Below, piece after piece: positions 43,198 through 51,713 of a DNA stretch of 64,000 nucleotides. The stretch covers positions 581,774 through 645,773 of the forward strand of contig NZ_CP036264.1 in the NCBI RefSeq assembly GCF_008035925.1. The letters are read 5' to 3'. This DNA is from Stieleria maiorica. GTDB taxonomy: Bacteria; Planctomycetota; Planctomycetia; Pirellulales; Pirellulaceae. The stretch's first letter is position 1. Each line of letters begins with the position of its first letter. Below the pieces are notes generated by a model, which was not told where the DNA came from, did no database searches, and worked only from the letters and a program-made list of their open reading frames with translations. A program made the position numbers and the translations under genes.

Positions 43198-45056
43198 ACC
43201 GCATCACCACCACCCCGACCAAACTTGTCTTCGCCGTCGCCGTCGTCGCGTTGCTGTTTTCGACGGCGACGCCTTCGTTGTCGGCGCAGACCGCCGACGC
43301 CCCCGACAACGCCTCGTCGGCTGAACCGGAAAGCGATGCCCCCCTCACCGAGCCCGATCCGCGAGCCGATGAGCCCTGGGATTATTCTCCCTATCGCGTG
43401 CTGATCTGGATCGCATCGCGGGACCCGCGGTTCACCGCCGAAACGCTTCACGAGCCCCTGGCGGACTACTTGGATCGCGATTTCAACGCGCTCTGGCGAA
43501 CGACGATCGAAGACGCGCCGGCGTCGGTGGCCACCGCGGCGTTTCGTTCGATGGACGATTTGACGTACGACCGCATCGCCGCATCCGACCCGGTCATCGC
43601 GGTCAAACGTGACCACGAGGACGCGATCCGCATCCAGTCGGTACGCAGCCTGCCACAATACGTCAACGCCGTGCCCACGACCAAAGGCATGCAGGCCAAC
43701 GTGCTGCGTCGTGCAACCGAATACGGTGACGCGACCATGGGCGGCACATCGGCCAAGTTGCAACCGATCGAAGGCGACGCGATTGCGTTGGCGGAATTCT
43801 GGAACGATGCGTCGACCGAAGCCTTGTTGGTCACCCGCGGACAAGCGACCACGTTTTCCAAGCCCGGGGCGAAGATCGTGCCCTTGCCCGTGACCGGATT
43901 GGTCGCCTCGACCGTCCGACGTTACGACAAAGTCTTCATCGTCCGAATCCTGCAGGAGGCCAGCGGGTCGAACGTCGCAGTGATCGAAATGGAGACGTTG
44001 ATGCGGTCCTTCGGCGCCGTCGTCCAGGCACCTTTTCTGTCGGCCTATGACCTGCCCAACGTCGTCGGGCACACCGTCACGCGGGCGTTCTCGCCGATGG
44101 TGCGGATCGACGATGCCGGGCAGAGTACGGCAACCGGAATGATCCGCGCCGGCAATCTGATCCTGGACCCGGAATCCCCCGCCGACGTCCCCGTGGGAAG
44201 CGCTCTGCAACCGATGATCCGCAAGAATGATCGCAACGGGAAACCGATCGCGATCGGCCGAATCGAGTGGGCGTACCTGATCGCGACCGAACGCGAAGGC
44301 CCCAACGTAAAGATGGATTACTACTCCGGCATGGCCGGTGGTCTGCAGGGCCGAAAGAATTCACGGACCTTTAAAATGGCCATGCTGCTCAAACCGCTCC
44401 GCGACGAAACGATGCTGCGGCTGCACGTCAAAGGACGCGAGGACCTGCCTTTGATCGGCTATGAACTCTATGAACGCGAATTGAAAAGCAAGTCCATGAC
44501 CTTCGTCGGACGGACCGACTGGAATGGACGACTGGCGATCGAAAAGACGGACGACCCGCTGCGTTTGCTGTACGTCAAGAACGGCGGCGCCGTGTTGGCG
44601 CGACTGCCCCTGGTGCCGGGACTGACGCCCCAGGAGGTCGCCGATCTGACCGGCGATGACATGCGGTTGCAGGCCGAAGCGTATATCCGGGGCGTGCAAA
44701 ACGCCATCATCGACTTGGTCGCCATCCGCAAGCTGTTGGCCGCTCGGATCCGCATGCGGTTGAAGAATGGGCAGATGGAGCAGGCCGAAGAACTGCTCAA
44801 TGCGCTGCGTGAGCAACCGACCAACGAGCAACTCGCCGACGACATGGGAAAGAAGCAAGGGGATTTCTTGAAGGAGATCGGCAATCGCAATCCCAACCAG
44901 CGCCGCAAGGTGGACATCATGTTCAAAGAAACTCGCGAAATGCTGGGCAAGCAAATCAACCCGACCGTTATCCGCGATTTGGAATCCGACGTCCAACGCG
45001 CCAAAGACAACGGCGGTAAACTGCCGGACGAACCGGCCGAAGACGAAAACGCCTGA
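43194..45056 (+). CDS. Exported protein of unknown function, TTG start
   Basis: Of 620 residues. I place the start at TTG 43194, which overlaps the stop of the preceding gene (TTGA) and has GGAG at 43181-43184 nine bases upstream. It gives a good signal peptide, LNRITTTPTKLVFAVAVV, ending near SLSAQ. A start at 43092 would bury the signal behind 34 residues. The mature part begins with an acidic Pro-rich stretch, then domains I do not recognise, and ends with helical repeats (LKNGQMEQAEELLNALREQPTN) and a charged tail. Last gene of the ExbB/ExbD operon; an intrinsic terminator follows 22 bp after the stop codon. Confidence 0.85.
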   Translation: MNRITTTPTKLVFAVAVVALLFSTATPSLSAQTADAPDNASSAEPESDAPLTEPDPRADEPWDYSPYRVLIWIASRDPRFTAETLHEPLADYLDRDFNALWRTTIEDAPASVATAAFRSMDDLTYDRIAASDPVIAVKRDHEDAIRIQSVRSLPQYVNAVPTTKGMQANVLRRATEYGDATMGGTSAKLQPIEGDAIALAEFWNDASTEALLVTRGQATTFSKPGAKIVPLPVTGLVASTVRRYDKVFIVRILQEASGSNVAVIEMETLMRSFGAVVQAPFLSAYDLPNVVGHTVTRAFSPMVRIDDAGQSTATGMIRAGNLILDPESPADVPVGSALQPMIRKNDRNGKPIAIGRIEWAYLIATEREGPNVKMDYYSGMAGGLQGRKNSRTFKMAMLLKPLRDETMLRLHVKGREDLPLIGYELYERELKSKSMTFVGRTDWNGRLAIEKTDDPLRLLYVKNGGAVLARLPLVPGLTPQEVADLTGDDMRLQAEAYIRGVQNAIIDLVAIRKLLAARIRMRLKNGQMEQAEELLNALREQPTNEQLADDMGKKQGDFLKEIGNRNPNQRRKVDIMFKETREMLGKQINPTVIRDLESDVQRAKDNGGKLPDEPAEDENA

Positions 45057-45078
45057 GGGGGCGGTGCGATGGCGACGT

Positions 45079-45104
45079 GCTGAAAAGGATTTTCAGCGTT
45101 TTTT
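45079..45104 (+). terminator. Intrinsic terminator of the ExbB/ExbD operon
   Basis: GCTGAAAA (45079-45086), loop GGA, TTTTCAGC (45090-45097), then GTTTTTT. A textbook stem with a T-run, placed 22 bp after the last gene of the operon. Confidence 0.85.
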
Positions 45105-45188
45105 CCGACTTTCGCCGCCATGTTCCCGCCGCAAATCTGTTTTTATTAAGAGGAGACACTTTTCCAAACGCCGGCGGCGAGGGCCACG

Positions 45189-46721
45189 ATGATACGTCTG
45201 ATGAACGCGTCCCTGTTGATTTGTCTACTGATTCCGTCGGCCCATGCGGCCGATCATTTGTACGGGACAATCGATGGTTGGGGACAGATGGTCGATCCGG
45301 ATGGCGATTGCCGTTTCCAGGTGGGAAAGAACGGCGTCACGGTTGGTTTTGGTCCCGGCCCCCATGGTTTGGACGCGGAAAGCAATCGCATGAATGCCCC
45401 CCGCGTCCTGCGTTCGATCAGCGGCGATCACTCCGTCTCGGTCATCGTGCAAGGCAATCTGCCGCTACCGGAACTGCCCTACGCCTACGTCAGCGGCGGT
45501 TTGATACTGATACAGGATTTGCGGAGCTACATCCGGCTGGAACGCGCCAGCTTCATCCGCAACGGCAAAAAATCTTTCTACACCAACTTCGAGCAACGCA
45601 TCGATGCGAAGCGGACGCGGATGGGACGGTTCGCCGATTACCCGCTCGACGCGGCCCGGGATGTCGAATTGCGGTTGGAAATCAGCGGATCGATTGTCCG
45701 GGGACTCGTCCGCCATGTCGGCGAGGAGTGGCACGAAATGGGGACCGCGAAGGTCCCCGCCGGCCGCAACTTTCACGCGGGTATCTCGGGCGTGAAGACG
45801 ATTCCCGATGAAGTCGACGTCACGTTCAGCGACTTCCGAATTCAACCCGCACGGAGTGTCGAGGCCTCGGACAGTTCCGAGATCGACCTTTCACCCGCTG
45901 CCCAGTCGGCGGCCCTGCCAACGCTGCCCAATTCCGCTTTAATGAAATTATTGCCTCGGATCAATCAACTACAGGCACGATCGAAAAACGTCAGCGAGAT
46001 GTCCGATGAAGAAATCGACCAGTTGATCGAGGACGCCAAAGCACTGGCCGCCGAAGACGTCGATGGTCTGCCGCAACCGCTTGCATTGGGCATCGCCAAC
46101 GGGCTGGCAAGCTCCTTTCGCCAGGCCGGAAATCCGCACACCGCGGTCAGAGTGTACCGCGAGTTCGCAGATCTTCTTCAGCAACGTGGCGAAGACGATC
46201 CGAAAATCAAGTCCCCGATCGCAAGTTTGAAACGCTCGGCCGACAAACTTCAAGCGAAACTTGACCTGATCGGAAAGCCGATCGTTGTCGACGGAGTGCT
46301 AATCAGCGGCGAGCCGATCGACTGGACAGACTATGAAGGCAAAGTCGTCTTGGTCGATTTTTGGGCGTCGTGGTGTGGCCCCTGCCGACGCGAGATCCCC
46401 AACATCAAAGAGCAGTACGAAGCCTATCATGACCGCGGCTTCGATGTTGTCGGCGTTTGTTTGGACCGCGATCGCGACAAGGCCGAAGAATACATTGACT
46501 CGGCCGAAATCCCCTGGCCTTCGATCTACGATCCGGACGCCAAGGGGAAGTCAATGGCCGAGCGGTACGATATCACCGTAATTCCAACGGCCATCCTGGT
46601 CGATCAAGATGGCAAGATTGTTTCGCTGGAAGCTCGCGGCGAAACGTTGCCCGCGCTGTTGGAGGAGTTGATCGGGCCCGCCGAAAGTCCTGAAGCAGAG
46701 GAAAGTCCTGAGACGTCATGA
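45189..46721 (+). CDS. Exported thioredoxin-fold (TlpA/ResA-like) protein
   Basis: Of 510 residues. Signal peptide (about 1-20, ending SAHAAD), a beta-rich domain of about 200 residues resembling DUF1349/concanavalin-like folds (SFYTNFEQRIDAK, GLVRHVGEEWHEMGTAKV), a helical linker, and a C-terminal TlpA-like thioredoxin domain (about 360-500) with the WCGPC active site at Cys396 and Cys399 and the cis-Pro loop VIPTAIL. It acts outside the cytoplasm, probably as a thiol-disulfide reductant. A GAGGG ribosome site lies just before the ATG. It overlaps the next gene by 4 bp. Confidence 0.87.
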   Translation: MIRLMNASLLICLLIPSAHAADHLYGTIDGWGQMVDPDGDCRFQVGKNGVTVGFGPGPHGLDAESNRMNAPRVLRSISGDHSVSVIVQGNLPLPELPYAYVSGGLILIQDLRSYIRLERASFIRNGKKSFYTNFEQRIDAKRTRMGRFADYPLDAARDVELRLEISGSIVRGLVRHVGEEWHEMGTAKVPAGRNFHAGISGVKTIPDEVDVTFSDFRIQPARSVEASDSSEIDLSPAAQSAALPTLPNSALMKLLPRINQLQARSKNVSEMSDEEIDQLIEDAKALAAEDVDGLPQPLALGIANGLASSFRQAGNPHTAVRVYREFADLLQQRGEDDPKIKSPIASLKRSADKLQAKLDLIGKPIVVDGVLISGEPIDWTDYEGKVVLVDFWASWCGPCRREIPNIKEQYEAYHDRGFDVVGVCLDRDRDKAEEYIDSAEIPWPSIYDPDAKGKSMAERYDITVIPTAILVDQDGKIVSLEARGETLPALLEELIGPAESPEAEESPETS

Positions 46722-47077
46722 ATACTCAGGCTCTCGTGCTGCTTTGTGGCATCTTGCTGATACTCGTATTCTTCATCACCATCGCGATCACACTTCTTGC
46801 GATGTTTCGTCCGTGGCTGCAATGTTTTCTAAGCGGCACACCGGTGCCACTGTTCAAGATCGTGGGAATGCGGCTGAGGAACGCACCCGTGCGAAGGATT
46901 TGCGAACAGCGTATCAAGGCCGGCTCTGTCGGCGTCGACTTGCCCGTTGAACAATTAGAAGACGCTCATCGAAAAGGCGCGGACATTGAAAAGTTGACCG
47001 ACTCGCTGTGTCTCGCCCGGCGGAGCGACCGCGACGTGACTTGGGACGAGCTATTGCACACGGAGCTGGTCGCCTGA
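46718..47077 (+). CDS. FloA-like (flotillin-type) N-terminal stub
   Basis: Of 119 residues, against about 330 for FloA. One membrane helix (about 8-30), then words that match the N-terminal part of FloA: FLSGTPVPLFKIVGMRLRN (FloA: ISIFTLVGMRLRR), an IKAGxxGVDLPVEQLE equivalent to KAGLNxxxxQLE, and KGADIEKLTDSLCLARRSD equivalent to the GGNVDRVVNALIAAQRAN region. It ends with its own stop codon before the SPFH core and coiled coil. Coupled to the thioredoxin-fold gene by ATGA. It could be a decayed copy or a small partner of a full FloA elsewhere. Confidence 0.65.
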   Translation: MNTQALVLLCGILLILVFFITIAITLLAMFRPWLQCFLSGTPVPLFKIVGMRLRNAPVRRICEQRIKAGSVGVDLPVEQLEDAHRKGADIEKLTDSLCLARRSDRDVTWDELLHTELVA

Positions 47078-47149
47078 TCTCGGTATCGGCGGCGCGAGTG
47101 CTGCGTCAACTTTCAAACTTAGGGTGCCGCGGAAAAGGGACACAGCAAT

Positions 47150-47227
47150 CGCCGGTGTTCAGGCTTTAGCCGCCCAGTGTCGCTGTGAAGCAGCGACCGA
47201 GAATCGCCTAAAAGCTAGACACCAGCG
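47150..47227. repeat. Nested inverted repeat between convergent genes
   Basis: Outer arms of 23 bp (47150-47172 and 47205-47227) pair imperfectly; inside is a perfect GTCGCTG/CAGCGAC hairpin (47179-47197). It lies between the FloA-like stub and the cold-shock-domain gene and could fold in both transcripts. Confidence 0.65.
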
Positions 47228-47331
47228 CTTATGCCCGTGCCATTCGTACCTGACCCCCTATCCGCTCGACAAACGCAACCCGAAGATTTGATGCTGACAG
47301 AGCACTGGGGTGGCAAGCAGTTCTCGGCGTT

Positions 47332-47769
47332 TCAATTCCGCCAGTCGGGGCGTTTGCGACGTGCTTTGGGGTGATGGGTGACGACATTGAATGTCGCGTC
47401 GCGGCCCGACAGCTTTCGGCCCTTGGGACGTTTGGTCAATCGGACCGCTTTGGCACGCAGACGCTGTTCCGATTCAAAGATCTCGTCATCGATCTCGAAC
47501 TCGACAAACTTCGTCACCAATTCTTCGGGGACCAGCTTTCGCGGTTGCTCCGAGTTGTTTTGACGCAGTTCGACCGGCCCCTCTGATTCCGCGCCCCCGA
47601 ACTGCCAAACGGTGTGGTGAAAGAACACGTCCTCGCGAAAGTCCTCCGCCTCGATGAAGCCGTAATCACCCTTGGGGTCGATGAAACGGATCGTCCCGAG
47701 ACGCTTGCGGGTGATCCGAAATTTTTTGGGGCGTTCGTCTTCGGTCGGTTGGGGTTGATCTTCGGACAC
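47332..47769 (-). CDS. Cold-shock-domain RNA-binding protein
   Basis: About 145 residues from GTG 47769 (TTG at 47787 is an alternative). The cold-shock fold is seen in KRLGTIRFIDPKGDYGFIEAED, with DYGFI as RNP1, and DVFFHH as RNP2. It differs from CspA by a long insertion and a basic C-terminal tail of about 30 residues (PKARRKRPDWRN), which suggests stronger nucleic-acid binding. It probably binds single-stranded RNA or DNA in the cytoplasm. Stands alone on the minus strand. Confidence 0.8.
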   Translation of the reverse strand: MSEDQPQPTEDERPKKFRITRKRLGTIRFIDPKGDYGFIEAEDFREDVFFHHTVWQFGGAESEGPVELRQNNSEQPRKLVPEELVTKFVEFEIDDEIFESEQRLRAKAVRLTKRPKGRKLSGRDATFNVVTHHPKARRKRPDWRN

Positions 47770-47908
47770 GGCAAACGGGCAACACAAGGATGGAACGGGA
47801 CGGGGGCTAGACCGCTAAAACGTGCTCCAAAGGTACCAAGAATGCAGATCCGCGATAGCCGAAATTCCTGGCCGATGATCGGCCGCGTCGACGCAAGCTG
47901 CGCGCGAA

Positions 47909-48679
47909 CTAATTCACCTCTGCGGCAAATGGTGTGTCCGGGATCCCCAGCCAGTTGGCCAGCGAACGCGTGGTCGCCCGGCGAATGACCGTCGGCCACA
48001 GTTCATGGTCGCCCGCAAAGACGTCTTCATCGGTGGCATCGATCATGTGCCAGAAACCCGCTTCACGTTCGGCACGAAGCTGCTCGTTGGTCCAGCCCAG
48101 GTGCCCCACGATCAAGCGGAACGGTCCCGGCTGTTGTCGGACCAGGGTCTCCAACATGTCCCGCTGGGCGGCCACATAAATCCCCTTTCCCGCCTGTGCT
48201 TCGGCATGCTCGCTAGAGTTGTGAACGGCCACGACCGGACCGGATAGCGGGCCGCCGAAATGGATCGTCCCCAGCGACTTGGATGCCTCGGCAGCCGCCT
48301 GGGCGGCCAACGCATGCTTGTTTTCCGGCGTCGAGTTCGTGGCGGACGGCCCCGTCGCCTCCGAACCCGTCCCCGGCAAATTCGTCGGAAAAGACACCTC
48401 GCCCGCGGGGGGAGTGGACTTCCCGAGCCGCCCCTGCGACGCAATCGGATCGCTCGTACCCGCCGATGTTGCCTTGCCGGCCGAGGATCCGAGCAGTTTT
48501 GCCAAGCCCGCCGGAGCGGTCATGGGGCGATTGAGCAGCACTGCAAACACGTTGTCGCTATCCTGATGCACGATCAGGGAAACGGATCGGCTCAACACCG
48601 GGTCTTGCACAGACGTCGATGCAACGAGCAGCTTTCCGATCATGGATTCTGACGGTTGGAGAGGGTTCAATTCCTGCAT
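47909..48679 (-). CDS. YqgE/AlgH family protein (UPF0301) with internal insertion
   Basis: Of 256 residues against about 187 in E. coli YqgE. Family words are clear: MIGKLLVASTSVQDPVLSRS, VFAVLLNRPM, HFGGPLSGPV, FRLIVGHLGWTNEQL and HELWPTVIRR. A low-complexity stretch rich in Ser, Thr, Gly and Pro (about 64-136) interrupts the fold after LNRP. The start at 48679 has AGGTG just upstream; an ATG at 48715 is possible. Function of the family is not established, although AlgH was first tied to transcriptional control in Pseudomonas. Divergent from pdxH with a palindrome between. Confidence 0.88.
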   Translation of the reverse strand: MQELNPLQPSESMIGKLLVASTSVQDPVLSRSVSLIVHQDSDNVFAVLLNRPMTAPAGLAKLLGSSAGKATSAGTSDPIASQGRLGKSTPPAGEVSFPTNLPGTGSEATGPSATNSTPENKHALAAQAAAEASKSLGTIHFGGPLSGPVVAVHNSSEHAEAQAGKGIYVAAQRDMLETLVRQQPGPFRLIVGHLGWTNEQLRAEREAGFWHMIDATDEDVFAGDHELWPTVIRRATTRSLANWLGIPDTPFAAEVN

Positions 48680-48703
48680 GACTTCACCTATAAACAAGAC
48701 AAT

Positions 48704-48728
48704 GCGAGCTGCCAAATTGGCAGCTCGC
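48704..48728. promoter_or_regulatory. Near-perfect 25-bp palindrome between divergent genes
   Basis: GCGAGCTGCCAA and TTGGCAGCTCGC flank one central base, with all 12 positions of each arm matching. The almost absent loop fits a dimeric DNA-binding protein better than an RNA hairpin. It lies 25 bp upstream of yqgE and 64 bp upstream of the pdxH start. Confidence 0.5.
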
Positions 48729-48792
48729 AGATTCGCCGAGACCTCTTAGTGCACCGGGCGTGCCAACCGAGTCGCCCCGAGAAGAGACGCCC

Positions 48793-49437
48793 ATGAGCCT
48801 TTACGAAATGCGGCAGAGCTACAAGCTCGGCCGGCTGGAAGAAAAAGACATTGCTGCGGACCCGATGGTTCAGTTCCGCATCTGGCTGGGCGAGGCGATC
48901 GAGGGGCCGCTGCCGGATTGGGTCGAAGCCAACGCGATGACGCTGTCCACCAGCGATGGGCAAGGCGGGGTGACCAGCCGCATCGTCTTGCTCAAGGGGC
49001 TCGACGACGACAAGTTCTGGTTCTACACCAACTACCAGTCCCATAAGGCCGGGCAGATCCGTTCCAACCCCAACGTCTCGCTGTGCTTTCTATGGCCACA
49101 CGTCCAGCGCCAGGTGCGGATCGAAGGCACCGCGGCTCAGGCATCGCGGGATCAATCCGTCCGCTACTTTCGAAGTCGGCCGCGCGACAGCCAGCTCGGC
49201 GCCCTGGTCAGCCAGCAATCGGCCGTCGTCGATTCCCGCGATGTGTTAGAAAAACGTTTGGCCGAGTTGAAGAAGCGGTATGCCGACAAAGAGATCCCTT
49301 GCCCGGAGGATTGGGGCGGATACTGTATCACCCCCGGCCGGTTTGAATTCTGGCAAGGCCGTGAGAGTCGTCTGCACGACCGACTTTGTTATCGAAAACA
49401 AGATTCACGGTGGATCCTTCAGCGGCTTTCCCCTTAA
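48793..49437 (+). CDS. pdxH: Pyridoxamine 5'-phosphate oxidase
   Basis: FMN-dependent enzyme that makes pyridoxal 5'-phosphate from pyridoxamine or pyridoxine 5'-phosphate. Of 214 residues, close to the 218 of E. coli. Recognisable parts: FRIWLGEAIE, the FMN-binding SRIVLLKGLDDDKFWFYTNYQSHKA region (read in two parts), RQVRIEGTA, SRPRDSQLGALVSQQS, and the C-terminal FEFWQGRESRLHDR followed by WILQRLSP. A GTG at 48760 would add 11 residues; the ATG is preferred for length. Confidence 0.94.
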   Translation: MSLYEMRQSYKLGRLEEKDIAADPMVQFRIWLGEAIEGPLPDWVEANAMTLSTSDGQGGVTSRIVLLKGLDDDKFWFYTNYQSHKAGQIRSNPNVSLCFLWPHVQRQVRIEGTAAQASRDQSVRYFRSRPRDSQLGALVSQQSAVVDSRDVLEKRLAELKKRYADKEIPCPEDWGGYCITPGRFEFWQGRESRLHDRLCYRKQDSRWILQRLSP

Positions 49438-49469
49438 GACCGGTGGCCGGCCGACGTTTTCAGATCGAC

Positions 49470-50207
49470 ATGACACGCAATCGTAAAGCAATCGTCATCT
49501 CACTCGCCTTTCACGTCTGCTTGTTGGCCGTGTTGTTGGTGTGGTACGTGCCCCGCGGCGATGTGGCATTGCCCCCGACGGCGGCCACCAGCGCCGCGGA
49601 TGAATCGTCATCTCCGTCACTGACCTCCCCGATCGTTGACGAGCAAGCGGATCTCCAACAAGCCGAGGTGCCGCCGCCGCAGGTTCCGCCAGAACAGATT
49701 CGGCGTTCGGTCGACTCGCAGATCCTGGCGACCGAAAAGCTTTCCGATCAGCGCAAGTTGACGGAGCTGGAACGGAATCTCAAGCGACTGGAGTCGGTCG
49801 CCAATGAACAATCGGTCCAACAGGTTTCGTCGACCATCGCCCAGTCATTGGGGCTGGATGTCGACCAGTACGCCAGCAAAACGCCATCTGGTGAAGGCAC
49901 CTTCGATATCGATACGGCACAGCTGTCGGATGTCTTGCGGACTCGAGATGAGTCGGGAGCCTGGCAATACGAAACCGTCATGGTCGATGCGCAGGGCCGT
50001 CAGATGCGCGTGCCGACCGATGCCGTCGGCGGCCAACAGTTGTATGACACGTTCGAATTGATGAGGCGGTATCCCATGGCCCGCGGCGTGTATCAAAGCG
50101 TCGTCATGCCGATGCTGCAATCGATGCTCGAAGGCCCCGAACAACCCCGGCCGAGCCAGCCGGTTGAGATCCAGCCGGCCGAGACACCACCGACTGACGA
50201 GAATTGA
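49470..50207 (+). CDS. Single-pass membrane protein with TonB-like layout
   Basis: Of 245 residues from ATG 49470. A short basic N-terminus and one membrane helix (about 7-25, AIVISLAFHVCLLAVLLVW) resemble the N-terminal anchor of TonB, then a Pro-rich stretch (about 60-72, EVPPPQVPPEQI), a likely coiled coil (about 80-110), and a region with GRQMRVPTDAVGGQQLYDTFEL. It ends in a Pro-rich tail. It follows pdxH after 32 bp and may be cotranscribed. I do not recognise the family. Confidence 0.75.
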   Translation: MTRNRKAIVISLAFHVCLLAVLLVWYVPRGDVALPPTAATSAADESSSPSLTSPIVDEQADLQQAEVPPPQVPPEQIRRSVDSQILATEKLSDQRKLTELERNLKRLESVANEQSVQQVSSTIAQSLGLDVDQYASKTPSGEGTFDIDTAQLSDVLRTRDESGAWQYETVMVDAQGRQMRVPTDAVGGQQLYDTFELMRRYPMARGVYQSVVMPMLQSMLEGPEQPRPSQPVEIQPAETPPTDEN

Positions 50208-50488
50208 TGCGTCCGGGCGGGTTCCCGCTGGCAACGGGTGAAAACGAGATGGGAGAGGATTCCAGCTTGTCAACGCATGGTTTTTGCGTGCCCTTCGGGT
50301 TTCAATGAATGGAGAATCCCTCCCGGTTTGGGACATTCATTTTCGATGCGTATCTGGTACGCTCTAAGGTTCCTTCGAACTTTGAGCACTCGTGTTTGTG
50401 GAATGACTCCAAGGCTGGCGACGCGAGCTATCTGCAGGTCTGATCGGGGCATGCTCGTGACGACTTCATTTCTAACCCATAAACCACG

Positions 50489-51361
50489 ATGCCCAATCTT
50501 TCTCCGACCGGTCAGCAAATCGTCCAGTCTCTCGCCAATCGTTACGGCCTTTCCACCGATGCGGTGACCCACATGTTGACCGCCGTCTACTACGGCAACG
50601 GATCCATGGCCCAGTTCAATCATCCCGAGTTCTGCGGATCGGGCCAATGGATGCGCGGCGGCATGACCATGGTCAGCGATCTGTTCAATAACAACTTGAA
50701 AAGTCTCGTCGACAACCTGTGCAATGACATCGCCAACGAATTGGCGAACCATCAAACAACACCCTTCAGCGGTTCGTTTCAATCGCAAAGCCAGGGCGGG
50801 ATGAATTCGCAGGCTCAGGCGAGTGGGCAAATGGGCTCGGCCAACAGCCTGTTCGTTCCCGATCCGACGACAAACTGGTGGCCGCGGGAACTGGGGACGC
50901 CGACCTCGCTGGGGTCGCAGAACAGTCTTCGCTACGCCTACTTTGCCGACAAGCATCGCTTGGCGGTGACGACCGGAGGCACGCCGTGGGTGTATGATAC
51001 GTTGGACCATCAGATCGGCGGATTCAGTCAGCAACAAGGCGGTGGACAGTCCATCCTGTTGACCAGCCAATACGGAACAGTCGATCTTTCAACGCTACCG
51101 GTGATCTCGCGCGACGGCACGCTTCCCGCGTCGCCTTCGATGTCAACCGGCCCCGCCCCAACGCAAAGCCACGCTGCTCCCGTCGAAAGCCAACCGTCGA
51201 ACGGTTCAACGCCCAACGCGCCGAGCGACTCCGGCACGGCCCCGCAGTCTCGCGAAGATGTCATTGAAACGCTGGAACGACTCGGGGCACTCAAAGAAAA
51301 GGGCTACATCACCGATGAAGAATTCGCCAACAAGAAAAGCGAATTGTTGGCTCGCCTGTAA
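50489..51361 (+). CDS. SHOCT-domain protein of unknown function
   Basis: Of 290 residues. The N-terminal 90 residues form a helical region (MPNLSPTGQQIVQSLANRYG). A Gln/Ser/Gly-rich linker follows, then a domain with YAYFADKHRLAVTTGGTPWVYDT (about 145-200), a Pro/Ser/Thr-rich linker, and at the C-terminus the short helical SHOCT motif (ETLERLGALKEKGYITDEEF). SHOCT is usually an oligomerisation or interaction motif at the end of bacterial proteins. No signal peptide or membrane helix. It seems to stand alone, with gaps on both sides. Confidence 0.82.
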   Translation: MPNLSPTGQQIVQSLANRYGLSTDAVTHMLTAVYYGNGSMAQFNHPEFCGSGQWMRGGMTMVSDLFNNNLKSLVDNLCNDIANELANHQTTPFSGSFQSQSQGGMNSQAQASGQMGSANSLFVPDPTTNWWPRELGTPTSLGSQNSLRYAYFADKHRLAVTTGGTPWVYDTLDHQIGGFSQQQGGGQSILLTSQYGTVDLSTLPVISRDGTLPASPSMSTGPAPTQSHAAPVESQPSNGSTPNAPSDSGTAPQSREDVIETLERLGALKEKGYITDEEFANKKSELLARL

Positions 51362-51426
51362 TCAACCAAATTGCCCTGTTCGCGTCGCCAGGCAACCGGT
51401 CGAGATTCTCTCCATCTGGGAGAGAC

Positions 51427-51451
51427 GGCGTTTGCGCAGCAAGCAAACGCC
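51427..51451. repeat. Hairpin after the SHOCT gene
   Basis: GGCGTTTGC and GCAAACGCC form a perfect 9-bp stem with a 7-nt loop. A second short CTCTCC/GGGAGAG stem lies just before it. Confidence 0.65.
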
Positions 51452-51481
51452 AGAGAGGGCTCGCGCTGCGAAAGTCGCCGT

Positions 51482-51506
51482 TTGACACCTCACATTCCGG
51501 TATAAT
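51482..51506 (+). promoter_or_regulatory. Promoter-like hexamers with short spacing
   Basis: Perfect TTGACA (51482-51487) and perfect TATAAT (51501-51506), but only 13 bp apart, too short for normal sigma-70 recognition. It lies at the upstream edge of a degraded gene. Confidence 0.25.
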
Positions 51507-51507
51507 C

Positions 51508-51713
51508 GCAGGTCTAGTCTCCCAACCATCGGCGGGCGCGAGCACGACGGACATCTTAATCGGGCTGTTGATCGGAAATTGCCTGGCGATTGCCAGCTGG
51601 ACGTTGATCGCGGTGCCGATCGCGGTGCAGACCCGGCTGAGTCTGTACACGTATCTGCACAAGATCGCCAGCGATTCGATGGCCGATCTGTACAACTGGG
51701 CCAACTTGTTGAT
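51508..51713 (+). pseudogene. Internal fragment of a multi-pass permease
   Basis: The frame reads TDILIGLLIGNCLAIASWTL then PIAVQTRLSLYTYLHKIASDS and YNWANLLIF, hydrophobic and patterned like purine/cytosine (NCS1-type) permeases, as far as I can recall the family. There is no start codon in a sensible place and the frame is lost at about 51713, where a second unrelated fragment begins. Confidence 0.45.
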
